Positions 38,177 to 50,687 of a stretch of DNA of 64,000 bases are shown here, piece by piece. The stretch is from contig OV050031.1 of assembly GCA_920105625.2 (NCBI GenBank), positions 70,503,995 through 70,567,994 of the forward strand. The letters are read 5' to 3'. The stretch's first letter is position 1. Each line of letters begins with the position of its first letter. The position numbers and the translations under genes were made by a program. The stretch comes from Clusia tigrina. Lineage: Eukaryota > Arthropoda > Insecta > Diptera > Clusiidae. A model generated the notes under the pieces. The model searched no databases and was not told where the DNA came from. It saw only the letters and a program-made list of their open reading frames with translations.

Positions 38177-39612
38177 GACCCCCCAATCGACGGCGGCAGC
38201 GACTGTGACGCCTAGAGAGACGCTGACAGATGCTGCGACGCCGACTGAGACGCCGACTGAGGCAGAGAGGGGTAGACATAGGCATAGAGAAGGCAGCAGA
38301 CACCCCAATCGACAGTGGCAACAAATGAGACGCCTACATAGACGCTGACAGAGGCTGCGAAGCCGACTGAGGCAGAGAAGGGTCGATATTGGCATAGAGA
38401 AGGCAGCAGACCCCCCCAATCGACAGCGGCAGCGACTGAGACACCGACAGAGGCGCAGACAGAGGCTGCGAAGCCGACTGAGACGCCGACTGATGCAGAT
38501 AGGGGTAGATATAGGCATAGACAAGGCTGCAGATGCCCCAATCGACAGCGGCAGCGACTGAGACGCATTCAGAGAGGCTGACAGAGGCTGCGACGCTGAC
38601 TGAGACGCCGACTGAGGCAGATAAGGGTAGACATAGGCATAGATAAGGCAGCAGACCCCCCAATCGACAGCGGCAGCGACTGAGACGCTTACAGAGATGC
38701 TGACAGAGGCTTCGACGCCGACTGAGACGCCGACTGAGGCAGATAGGGGTAGATATAGGCATAGAGAAGGCAGCAGACCCCCCAATCGACAGCGGCAGCG
38801 ACTAAGACACCTACAGAGACGCTGACAGAGGCTGCGACGCCGACTGAGACAGATAGGGGTAAATATTGGCATAGAGAAGGCAGCAGACCCCCCCAATCAA
38901 CAGCGGCAGCGATTGAGACGCCTACAGAGATACTGACAGAGGCTGCGAAGCCGACTAAGACGCCGACTGAGGCAGAGAGGGGTAGAAATAGGAATAGAGA
39001 AGGCAGCAGACCCCCAATAGACAGCGGCAACAACTGAGACGCCTACAGAGATGCTGACAGAGGCTGCGACGCAGACTGAGATGCCGACTGAAACAGGTAG
39101 GGGTAGATATAGGCATAGAGAAGGCAGCAGACCCCTCAATGGACAGCAGCAGTGACTGAGACGCCTACAGAGCCGCTGACAGAGGCTGCGACGCCATCTG
39201 AGACGCCGACTGAGGCATATAGGAGTAGATATAGGCATAGAGAATGCAGCAGACCCCCCAATCGACAGCGGCAGGTACTGAGACGCCTACAGAGACCCTG
39301 AGAGAGGCTGCGATGCCGCCTGATGCGGATAGGGGTAGATATAGCCATAGAGAAGGCAGCAGACCCCCCAACCGACAACGGCAGCGACTGAGATGCCTAC
39401 AGAGACGCTGACAAAATGCTGCGACGCCGACAGAGGCTGCGACGCCCACTGAGTTGCCGACTGAGGCAGATAGGGGTAGATATAGGTATACAGAAGGCAG
39501 CAGACCCCCCAATCGACAGCGGCAGCGACTGAGACGCCTACAGAGACGCTGACAGAGGCTGCGACGCCGACTGAGGCAGATAGGGGTATATATTGACATA
39601 GAGAATGCCGCA
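38177..39612. repeat. Tandem block V, unit 2
   Basis: Fuller copy of unit 1, starting at CCAATCGACGGCGGC with GACTGTGACGCCTAGAGAG. It carries the monomers with GAGGCTTCGACGCCG and GAAATAGGAATAGAG, GACAGCAGCAGTGACTGAG and GACGCCATCTGAGACG. Confidence 0.87.
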
Positions 39613-39910
39613 GACCCCCCAATCGACGGCGGCAGCGACTGAGACGCCTACAGAGTCGCTGACAAGAGGCTGCGACGCCATCTGAGACGCCGAATGAGGC
39701 AGATAGGGGTACATATAGGCATAGAGAATGCAGCAGACCCCTCCAATCGACAGCGGCAGGTACTGAGACGCCTACAGAGACGCCGAGAGAGGCTGTGACG
39801 CCGACTGATGCGTATAGGGGTAGATATAGCCATAGAGAAGGCAGCAGATCCCCCAATCGACAACGGCAGCGACTGAGATGCCTACAGAGACGCTTACAAG
39901 AGGCTGCGAC

Positions 39911-39928
39911 GCCGACAGAGGCTGCGAC
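39911..39928. other. 18-bp unit present in block A, absent in block B
   Basis: Block A has GCCGACAGAGGCTGCGAC here; block B at about 59,450 reads GAGGCTGCGACGCCCACTGA without it. The unit is flanked by GGCTGCGACG direct repeats and is three hexamers long. With one C lost at the next C tract it explains the offset change from 19,541 to 19,522. Confidence 0.9.
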
Positions 39929-41274
39929 GCCCACTGAGTTGCCGACTGAGGCAGATAGGGGTAAATATTGGCACAGAGAAGGCAACAGACCCCCCCAATC
40001 AACAGGGGCACCGACTGAGACGCCTACAGAGATGCGGACAGAGGCTGCGAAGCCGAGTAAGACTCCGACTGAGGCAGAAAGGGGTAGACATAAGAATAGA
40101 GAAGGCAGCAGACCCTCAATCGACAGCGGCAACAACTGAGACGCCTACAGAGATGCTGACAGAGGTTGCGACGCTGACTGAGATGCCGACTGAAACAGGT
40201 AGGGGTAGATATAGGCATAGAGAATGCAGCAGACCCCCAAATCGACAGCGGCAGGTACTGAAACGCCTACAGAGACGCTGAGAGAGGCTGCGACGCCGAC
40301 TGATGCGGATAGGGGTAGATATAGCCATAGAGAAGGCAGCAGACCCCCCAATCGACAGCGGCAGCGACTGAGACGCATTCAGAGAGGCTGACAGAGGCTG
40401 CGACGCTGACTGAGACGCCGACTCAGGCAGATAAGGGTAGACATAGGCATAGAGAAGGCAGCAGAACCCCAATCAACGGCGGCAGAGACTGAGACGCTTA
40501 CAGAGATGCTGACAGAGGCTCCGACGCCGACTGAGACGCCAACTGAGGCAGATAGGGGTAGATATAGGCATAGAAAAGGCAGCATACCCCCAATCGACAG
40601 CGGCACCGACTGAGACACCTACAGAGACGCTGACAGAGGCTGCGACGCCGACTGAGGCAGATAGGGGTAGATATTGGCATAGACAAGGCAGCAGACCCCC
40701 CAATCAACAGCGGCAGCGAATGAGACGCCTACAGAGACGCTGACAGAGGCTGCGACGGCGACTAAGACGTCGACTGAGGCAGAGAGGGGTAGACATAGGC
40801 ATAGAGAAGGCAGCAGACCCCCAATCGACAGCAGCAACAAGTGAGACGCCTACAGAGACGCTGACAGAGGCTGCGACGCCGACTGAGATGCCGAATGAAA
40901 GAGGTAGGGGTAGATATAGGCATAAAGAATGCAGCAGACCCCCCAAACGACAGCGGCAGGTACTGAGACGCCTACAGAGACGCTGAGAGAGGCTGCGACG
41001 CCAACTGATGCGGATAGGGGTAGATATAGCCATAGAGAAGGCAGAAGACCAATCGAACACGGCAGCGACTGAGATGCCTACAGAGACGCTGACAGAGGCT
41101 GCGACGCCGACTGAGTTGCCGACTGAGGCAGTTAGGGGTAGATATAGGCATACACAAGTCAGCAGACCCCCCAATCGACAGCGGCAGCGACTGAGACGCC
41201 TACAGAGACGCTGACAGAGGCTGCGACGCCGACTGAGGCAGATAGGGGTAGATATTGGCATACAGAATGCAGCA

Positions 41275-42470
41275 GACCCCCCAATCGACGGCGACAGCGT
41301 ATGTGACGCCTAGAGAGACGCTGACAGATGCTGCGAAGCCGACTGAGACGCCGACTGAGGCAGAGAGGGGTAGACATAGGCATAGAGAAGGCAGCAGACA
41401 CCCCAATCGACAGTGGCAACAAATGAGACGCCTACATAGACGCTGACAGAGGCTGCGAAGCCGACTGCGGCAGAGAAGGGTCGATATTGGCATAGAGAAG
41501 GCAGCAGACCCCCCCAATCGACAGCGGCAGCGACTGAGACACCGACAGAGGCGCTGACAGAGGCTGCGCAGCCGACTGAGACGCCGACTGAGGCAGATAC
41601 GGGTAGATATAGGCATAGACAAGGCAGCAGATGCCCCAATAGACAGCGGCAGCGACTGAGACGCATTCAGAGAGGCTGACAGAGGCAGCGACGCTGACTG
41701 AAACGCCGACTGAGGCAGATAAGGGTAGACATAGGCATAGAGAAGGCAGCAGACCCCCCAATCGACAGCGGCAGCGACTGAGACGCTTACAGAGATGCTG
41801 ACAGAGGCTTCGACGCCGACTGAGACGCCGACTGAGGCAGATAGGGGTAGATATAGGCATAGAGAAGGCAGCAGACCCCCAATCGACAGCGGCAGCGACT
41901 AAGACACCTACAGAGACGCTGACAGAGGCTGCGACGCCGACTGAGACAGATAGGGGTAAATATTGGCATAGAGAAGGCAGCAGACCCCCCCAATCAACAG
42001 CGGCAGCGATTGAGACGCCTACAGAGATACTGACAGAGGCTGCGAAGCCGACTAAGACGCCGACTGAGGCAGAGAGGGGTAGAAATAGGAATAGAGAAGG
42101 CAGCAGACCCCCCCAATCGACAGCGGCAGGTACTGAGACGCCTACAGAGACCCTGAGAGAGGCTGCGATGCCGACTGATGCGGATAGGGGTAGATATAGC
42201 CATAGAGAAGGCAGCAGACCCCCCAACCGACAACGGCAGCGACTGAGATGCCTACAGAGACGCTGACAAAAGGCTGCGACGCCGACAGAGGCTGCGACGC
42301 CCACCGAGTTGCCGACTGAGGCAGATAGGGGTAGATATAGGTATACAGAAGGCAGCAGACCACCCAATCGACAGCGGCAGCGACTGAGACGCCTACAGAG
42401 ACGCTGACAGAGGCTGCGACGCCGACTGAGGCAGATAGGGGTATATATTGACATAGAGAATGCCGCAGAC
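41275..42470. repeat. Tandem block V, unit 3 (shortened)
   Basis: Follows 38,177-39,612 at offset 3098, then 2855 after about 42,110. The 243-bp change is a loss of two monomers, equivalent to about 39,013-39,250. The longest open frame in the window (41,432-42,454, - strand) lies here and is explained by monomer length and C-tract phase. Confidence 0.83.
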
Positions 42471-43885
42471 CCCCCAATCGACGGCGGCAGCGACTGAGAC
42501 GCCTATACAGACACTGACAGAGGCTGCGACGCTGACAAATGCTGCGACGCCGACTGAGACGCCGACTGAGGCAGAGAGGGGTAGACATAGGCATAGATAA
42601 GGCAGCTCACACCCCAATCGACAGCGGCAGCGACTGAGACGCTTACAGAGATGCTGACAGAGGCTGCGACGCCGACTGAGACGCCGACTGAGGCAGATAG
42701 GAGTAGATATAGGCATAGAGAAGGCAGCAGACCCCCCAATCCAAAGCGGCAGCGACTGAGACACCTACAGAGACGCTGACAGAGGCTGCGACGCCGACTG
42801 AGGCAGATAGGGGTAAATATTGGCGCAGAGAAGGCAAAAGACCCCCCCAATCAACAGCGGCAGCGACTGAGACGCCTACAGAGTCGCTGACAGAGGCTGC
42901 GAAGCCGACTAAGACATCGACTGAGGCAGAGAGGGGTAGACATAGGAATAGAGAAGGCAGCAGACCCTCAATCGACAGCGGCAACAACTGAGACGCCTAC
43001 AGAGATGCTGACAGAGGCTGCGACGCCGACTGAGATGCCGACTGAAGCAGGTAGAGTAGATATAGGCATAGAGAATGCAGCAGGCCCCCCAATCGACAGC
43101 GGCAGGTACTGAGACGCCTACAGAGACGCTGAGAGGGGCTGCGACGCCGACTGATGCGAATAGGTTTAGATATAGCCATAGAGAAGGCAGCAGACCCCCC
43201 AATCGACAGCGGCAGCGACTGAGATGCCTACAGAGACGCTGACAAGAGGCTGCGACGCCGACTGAGTTGGCGTCTGAGGCAGATAGGGGTAGATATAGGT
43301 ATACAGAAGGCAGCAGACCCCCCATTCGACAGCGGCAGCGGCTGAGACGCCTAAAAATCGCTAACAGAGGCTGCGATGCCGACTGATGCGGATAGGGGTA
43401 GATATAGCCATAGAGAAGGCAGCAGACCCCCCAATCGACAGCGGCAGCGACTGAGACGCATTCAGAGAGGCTGACAGAGGCTGCGACGCTGACTGAGACG
43501 CCGACTCAGCCAGATAAGGGTAGACATAGGCATAGAGAAGGCAGCAGAACCCCAATCAACGGCGGCAGAGACTGAGACGCTTACAGAGATGCTGACAGAG
43601 GCTCCGACGCCGACTGAGACGCCAACTGAGGCAGATAGGGGTAGATATAGGCATAGAAAAGGCAGCATACCCCCAATCGACAGTGGCACCGACTGAGACA
43701 CCTACAGAGACGCTGACAGAGGCTGCGACGCCGACTGAGGCAGATAGGGGTAGATATTGGCATAGTGAAGGCAGCAGACCCCCAATCGATAGCAGCAACA
43801 AGAGAGACGCCCACAGAGACGCTGACAGAGGCTGAGACGCCGACTAAGATGCCGAATGAAAGAGGTAGGGGTAGATATAGGCATA

Positions 43886-45815
43886 AAGAATGCAGCAGAC
43901 CCCCCAAACGACAGCGGCAGGTACTGAGACGCCTACAGAGACGCTGAGAGAGGCTGCGACGCCGACTGATGCGGATAGGGGTAGATATAGCCATAGAGAA
44001 GGCAGCCGACCAATCGAACACGGAAGCGACTGAGATGCCTACAGAGACGCTGACAAGAGGCTGCGACGCCGACTGAGGCAGATAGGGGTAGATATAGGCA
44101 TAGAGAAGGCAGCAGACTCCCCCAATCGACAGCGTCAGCTACTGAGATGCCTACAGAGATGCTGACAGAGGCTGCGACGCCGACTGAGTTGCCGACTGAG
44201 GCAGATAGGGGTAGATATAGGCATACACAAGGCAGCAGACCCCCCAATCGACAGCGGCAGCGACTGAGACGCCTACAGAGACGCTGACAGAGGCTGCGAC
44301 GCCGACTGAGGCAGATAGGGGTAGATATTGGCATAGAGAATGCAGCAGACCCCCCAAACGACAGCGGCAGTGACTGTGACGCCTAGAGAGACGCTGACAG
44401 ATGCTGCGACGCCGACTGAGACGCCGACTGAGGCAGAGAGGGGTAGACATAGGCATAGAGAAGGCAGCAGACACCCCAATCGACAGTGGCAACAAATGAG
44501 ACGCCTACATAGACGCTGACAGAGGCTGCGAAGCCTACTGAGGCAGAGAAGGGTCGATATTGGCATAGAGAAGGCAGCAGACCCCCCCAATCGACAGCGG
44601 CAGCGACTGAGACACCTACAGAGGCGCTGACAGAGGCTGCGAAGCCGACTGAGACGCCGACTGAGGCAGATAGGGGTAGATATAGGCATAGACAAGGCAG
44701 CAGATGCCCCAATCGACAGCGGCAGCGACTGAGACGCATTCAGAGAGGCTGACAGAAGCTGCGACGCAGACTGAGACGCCGTCTGAAGCAGATAAGGGTA
44801 GACATAGGCATAGAGACTGCAGCAGACCCTGCTGATGCGGATAGGGGTAGATATAGCCATAGAGAAGGCAGCAGACCCCCAATCGACAGCGGCAGCGACT
44901 GAGACGTATTCAGAGAGGCTGACAGAGGCTGACAGAGGCTGCGAAGCCGACTGAGGCAGATAGGGGAAGAGATAGGCATAGAGAAGACAGCAGACCCCCC
45001 AATCAACAGCGGCAGCTACTGAGACGCCTACAGAGACGCTGACCTACAGAGGCTGCGACGCCGACAGAGGCTGCGACGCCCACTGAGTTGTCGACTGAGG
45101 CAGATAGGGGTAGATATAGGTATACAGAAGGCAACAGACCCCTCAATCGACAGCGGCAGCGACTGAGACGCCTACAGAGAGGCTGACAGAGGCTGCGACG
45201 CCGACTGAGGCAGATAGGGGTATATATTGACATAGAGAATGCCGCAGACCCCCCAATCGACGGCGGCAGCAACTGAGACACCTATAGAGACACTGACAGA
45301 GGCTGCGACGCTGACAGATGCTATGACGCCGACTGAGACGCCGACTGAGGCAGAGAGGGGTAGAAATAGGCATAGATAAGGCAGCTCACACCCCAATCGA
45401 CAGCGACAGCGACTGAGACGCTTACAGAGATGCTGACAGAGGCTGCGACGCCGACTGAGACGCCGACTGAGGCAGATAGGAATAGATATAGGCATAGAGA
45501 AGGCAGCAGACCCCCCAATCGAAAGCGGCAGCGACTGAGACACCTACAGAGACGCTGACAGAGGCTGCGACGCCGACTGATGCAGATAGGGGTAAATATT
45601 GGCGCAGAGAAGGCAACAGACCCCCCCAATCAACAGCGGCAGCGACTGAGACGCCTACAGAGTTGCTGACAGAGGCTGCGAAGCCGACTAAGACACCGAC
45701 TGAGGCAGAGAGGGGTAGACATAGGAATAGAGAAGGCAGCAGACCCTCAATCGACAGCGGCAACAACTGAGACGCCTACAGAGATGCTGACAGAGGCTGC
45801 GACGCCGACTGAGAC
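43886..45815. repeat. Block W, copy 1
   Basis: Matches 46,084-48,013 at a constant offset of 2198. Both copies share unusual joints: AGCAGACCCTGCTGATGCGG at about 44,821, GACGTATTCAGAGAGGC at 44,903, GCTGACAGAGGCTGACAGAG, and the 4-bp oddity GCTGACCTACAGAGG at about 45,038. Confidence 0.9.
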
Positions 45816-46083
45816 GCCGACTGAGGCAGATAGGAGTAGATATAGGCATAGAGAAGGCAGCAGACCCCCCAATCCAAAGCGGCAGCGACTGAGACACCTA
45901 CAGAGACGCTGACAGAGGCTGCGACGCCGACTGAGGCAGATAGGGGTAAATATTGGCGCAGAGAAGGCAAAAGACCCCCCCAATCAACAGCGGCAGCGAC
46001 TGAGACGCCTACAGAGACGTTGACAGAGGCTGCGACGCCGACTGAGACGCCGACTGAGGCAGATAGGGGTAGATTTATTCATA

Positions 46084-48013
46084 GAGAATGCAGCAGACCC
46101 CCCAAACGACAGCGGCAGGTACTGAGACGCCTACAGAGACGCTGAGAGAGGCTGCGACGCCGACTGATGCGGATAGGGGTAGATATAGCCATAGAGAAGG
46201 CAGCCGACCAATCGAACACGGAAGCGACTGAGATGCCTACAGAGACGCTGACAAGAGGCTGCGACGCCGACTGAGGCAGATAGGGGTAGATATAGGCATA
46301 GAGAAGGCAGCAGACTCCCCCAATCGACAGCGTCAGCTACTGAGATGCCTACAGAGATGCTGACAGAGGCTGCGACGCCGACTGAGTTGCCGACTGAGGC
46401 AGATAGGGGTAGATATAGGCATACACAAGGCAGCAGACCCCCCAATCGACAGCGGCAGCGACTGAGACGCCTACAGAGACGCTGACAGAGGCTGCGACGC
46501 CGACTGAGGCAGATAGGGGTAGATATTGGCATAGAGAATGCAGCAGACCCCCCAAACGACGGCGACAGCGACTGTGACGCCTAGAGAGACGCTGACAGAT
46601 GCTGCGACGCCGACTGAGACGCCGACTGAGGCAGAGAGGGGTAGACATAGGCATAGAGAAGGCAGCAGACACCCCAATCGACAGTGGCAACAAATGAGAC
46701 GCCTACATAGACGCTGACAGAGGCTGCGAAGCCTACTGAGGCAGAGAAGGGTCGATATTGGCATAGAGAAGGCAGCAGACCCCCCCAATCGACAGCGGCA
46801 GCGACTGAGACACCTACAGAGGCGCTGACAGAGGCTGCGAAGCCGACTGAGACGCCGACTGAGGCAGATAGGGGTAGATATAGGCATAGACAAGGCAGCA
46901 GATGCCACAATCGACAGCGGCAGCGACTGAGACGCATTCAGAGAGGCTGACAGAAGCTGCGACGCAGACTGAGACGCCGTCTGAAGCAGATAAGGGTAGA
47001 CATAGGCATAGAGACTGCAGCAGACCCTGCTGATGCGGATAGGGGTAGATATAGCCATAGAGAAGGCAGCAGACCCCCAATCGACAGCGGCAGCGACTGA
47101 GACGTATTCAGAGAGGCTGACAGAGGCTGACAGAGGCTGCGAAGCCGACTGAGGCAGATAGGGGAAGAGATAGGCATAGAGAAGACAGCAGACCCCCCAA
47201 TCAACAGCGGCAGCTACTGAGACGCCTACAGAGACGCTGACCTACAGAGGCTGCGACGCCGACAGAGGCTGCGACGCCCACTGAGTTGTCGACTGAGGCA
47301 GATAGGGGTAGATATAGGTATACAGAAGGCAGCAGACCCCTCAATCGACAGCGGCAGCGACTGAGACGCCTACAGAGAGGCTGACAGAGGCTGCGACGCC
47401 GACTGAGGCAGATAGGGGTATATATTGACATAGAGAATGCCGCAGACCCCCCAATCGACGGCGGCAGAAACTGAGACACCTATAGAGACACTGACAGAGG
47501 CTGCGACGCTGACAGATGCTATGATGCCGACTGAGACGCCGACTGAGGCAGAGAGGGGTAGACATAGGCATAGATAAGGCAGCTCACACCCCAATCGACA
47601 GCGACAGCGACTGAGACGCTTACAGAGATGCTGACAGAGGCTGCGACGCCGACTGAGACGCCGACTGAGGCAGATAGGAATAGATATAGGCATAGAGAAG
47701 GCAGCAGACCCCCCAATCGAAAGCGGCAGCGACTGAGACACCTACAGAGACGCTGACAGAGGCTGCGACGCCGACTGATGCAGATAGGGGTAAATATTGG
47801 CGCAGAGAAGGCAACAGACCCCCCCAATCACCAGCGGCAGCGACTGAGACGCCTACAGAGTTGCTGACAGAGGCTGCGAAGCCGACTAAGACACCGACTG
47901 AGGCAGAGAGGGGTAGACATAGGAATAGAGAAGGCAGCAGACCCTCAATCGACAGCGGCAACAACTGAGACGCCTACAGAGATGCTGACAGAGGCTGCGA
48001 CGCCGACTGAGAT
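46084..48013. repeat. Block W, copy 2
   Basis: Copy of 43,886-45,815 at offset 2198 with few differences, such as GATGCCACAATCG at about 46,902 for GATGCCCCAATCG. The bridge between the copies (45,816-46,083) is built from monomers like those at 42.64-42.85 kb plus one TTTATTCATAG-type monomer. Confidence 0.9.
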
Positions 48014-50687
48014 GCCGACTGAAGCAGGTAGAGTAGATATAGGCATAGAGAATGCAGCAGGCCCCCCAATCGACAGCGGCAGGTACTGAGACGCCTACAG
48101 AGACGCTGAGAGAGGCTGCGACGCCGACTGATGCGGATAGGGGTAGATATAGCCATAGAGAAGGCAGCACACCCCCCAATCGACAACGGCAGCGACTGAG
48201 ATGCCTACAGAGACGTTGACAGAGGCTGCGACGCCGACTGAGACGCCGACTGAGGCAGATAGGGGTAGATTTATTCATAGAGAATGCAGCAGACCCCCAA
48301 TCGACAGCGGCAGCTACTGAGACGCCTAGAGAGACGCTGAGAGAGGCTGCGACGCCGACTGATGCGAATAGGTTTAGATATAGCCATAGAGAAGGCAGCA
48401 GACCCCCCAATCTACAGCGGCAGCGACTGAGATGCCTACAGAGACACTGACAGAGGCTGCGACGCTGACTGAGGCAGATAGTGGTAGATTTATTCATAGA
48501 GAATGCAGCAGACCCCCCAATCGACAGCGGCAGCGACTGAGACGCCTACAGAGACGCCTACAGAGACGCTGAGAGAGGCTGCGACGCCGACTGATGCGAA
48601 TAGGTTTAGATATAGCCATAGAGAAGGCAGCAGACCCCCCAATCTACCGCGGCAGCGACTGAGATGCCTACAGAGACACTGACAGAGGCTGCGACGCTGA
48701 CAGATGCTGCGACGCCGACTGAGACGCCGACTGATTCAGAGAGGGGTAGACATAGGCATAGAGAAGGCAGCAGACCCCTCAATCGACAGCGGCAGCGACT
48801 GAGACGCCTACAGAGACGCTGACAAGAGGCTGCGACGCCGACTGAGTTGTCGTCTGAGGCAGATAGGGGTAGATATAGGTATGCAGAAGGCAGCAGACCC
48901 CCCATTCGACAGCGGCAGCGACTGAGACGCCTAAAAATCGCTGACAGAGGCTGCGACGCCGACTGAGGCAGAGAGGGGTAGATATTGGCATAGTGAATGC
49001 AGCAGACCCTCCAATCGACGGCGGCAGCGACTGAGACGCCAAGAGAGACGCTGACAGAGGCTGCGACGCCGACTGAGATGCCGACTGAGGCAGATATGGG
49101 TAGATATAGGCATACAGAAGGCAGCAGACCCCCCAATCGACAGCGGCAGCGACTGAGACGCCTACAGAGACTCTGACAGAGGCTGAGACGCCGACTGAGG
49201 CAGATACGGGTAGATATTGACATAGAGAAGGCAGCACACCCCCAATCGACAGCGGCAGCGACTGAGTCGCCTACATGGACGCTGACAGAGGCTGCGACGC
49301 CGACTGAGGCAGATAGGGGTAGATATTGGCATAGAGAATGCAGCAGACCCCCCTATCGACGGCGGCAGCGACTGAGACGCCTACAGAGACGCTGACATAG
49401 GCTGCACCGCCGACTGAGACGCCGACTGAGGCAGATAGGCGTAGATATTGGCATAGAGAACGCAGCAGACCCCCCCCAATCAACAGCGGCAGCGACTGAG
49501 ACGCCTACATAGACGCTGACAGAGGCTGCGACGCCGACTGAGGCAGATAGGGGTAGATATTGGCATAGAGAATGCAGCAGACCCCCCAATCGATAGCGGC
49601 AGCGACTGAGACGCCTACAAAGACGCTGACAGATGCTGCGACGCTGACAGATGCTGCGACGCCAACTGAGACGCCGGCTGAGTCAGAGAGGGGTAGACAT
49701 AGGCATAGAGAAGGCATCAGACCCCCCAATCGAGAGCGGCAGCGACTGAGACGCCTACAGAGACGCTGACATAGGCTGCGACGCCGACTGAGGCAGAGAG
49801 GGGTAGACATAGGCATAGAGAAGGCATCAGACCCCCCAATCGACAGCGGCAGCGACTGAGACGCCTACAGAGACGCTGACATAGGCTGCGACGCCGACTG
49901 ATGCGAATAGGTTTAGATATAGCCATAGAGAAGGCAGCAGACTCCCCAAGCGATAGCGGCAGCGACTGAAACTCCAAGAGAGACGCTGACAGAGGCTGCG
50001 ACGCCGACTGAATCAGATATGGGTAGATATAGGCATATAGAAGGCAGCAGACCCCCCAATCGACAGCGGCAGCGACTGAAACGCCTACAGAATCTCTGAC
50101 AGAGGCTGACACGCCGACTGAGGCAGATACGGGTAGATATTGACATAGAGAAGGCAGCAGACCCCCCAATCGACAGCGGCAGCGACTGAGACGCCTACAG
50201 AAACGCTGACAGAGGCTGCGACGCCGACTGAGGCAGATAGGGGTAGATATTGGCATAGAGAATGCAGCAGACCCCCCAATCGACGGCGGCAGCGAATGAG
50301 ACGCCTAGAGAGACGCTGACAGAGGCTGCGACGCCGACTGAGATGCCGACTGAGATGACGACTGAGGTATGTAGGGGTAGATATAGGCATAGAGAAGGCA
50401 GCAGACCCCCCCAATCGACAGCGGCAGCAACTGAGACGCCTACATAGACGCTGACAATGGCTGCGATGCCGACTGACACGCCGACTGAGACGCCGACTGA
50501 GGCCTATAAGGGTAGATATTGGCATAGAGAAGGCATCAGACCACCCAATCGACAGCAGCAGCGACTGAGACGCCTATAGAGACGCTGACAGAGGCTGCGA
50601 AGCCGACTTTGACGCCGACTGAGGCGCGTAGGGGTAGATATAGGCATAGAGAAGGCAGCAGACCCACCAATCGACAGCGGCAACAAC
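48014..50687. repeat. Array mosaic between block W and block B
   Basis: No gene. The 48.7-49.25 kb part follows 29.05-29.6 and 31.3-31.88 kb, including the CCTAAAAATCGCT monomer at 48,930. 49.5-50.3 kb holds 110-140-bp monomers with private changes (CCAATCGAGAGCGGC, CCCCAAGCGATAGCGGC, GAATCTCTGACAGAGG). 50.3-50.6 kb resembles 29.75-30.0 kb. A 12-bp tandem expansion (GACGCCTACAGA doubled) lies at 48,541-48,564. Confidence 0.78.

Larger units (their letters stand above)
31320..44488. repeat. Large block A of a 13-kb duplicated pair
   Basis: Monomer order and rare variants match 50,688-64,000 throughout. Offsets: 19,368 at 31.4-32.2 kb; 19,240 near 33.0; 19,362 at 33.4-33.9; about 19,595 near 34.4; 19,271 at 35.4; 19,411-19,417 at 36.3-37.0; 19,540 at 37.7-39.4; 19,522 near 40.1; 19,511-19,512 from 41.0 to the end. 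Most steps equal one or a few monomers (134, 122, 233, 324, 140 bp) or a small indel. The left boundary is a switch at GGCATCTACT/GAGACGCC. The right boundary is unknown because copy B meets the window end. Confidence 0.9.

Noticed and set aside
41432..42454. Longest open frame, 340 codons on the - strand, and the hundreds of similar - strand frames
   Set aside because: All are translations of the same monomer in three phases: an Arg/Ser/Cys-rich phase (LSRRRSLCQRLCRRLSRC), a hydrophobic phase (LPLSASVGVSVGVAASVSV) and a Tyr/Ser/Gln phase (LLYAYIYPYLPQSASQS). The phase changes at every C6 boundary. Low A on this strand explains the scarcity of stops. There is no conserved start context and no consistent frame between near-identical copies.
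43760..43950. Short + strand open frame repeated at 63,277-63,459
   Set aside because: The duplicate exists because it lies in the two copies of the 13-kb block. The content is the same Thr/Pro/Glu and Arg-rich translation of the monomer.
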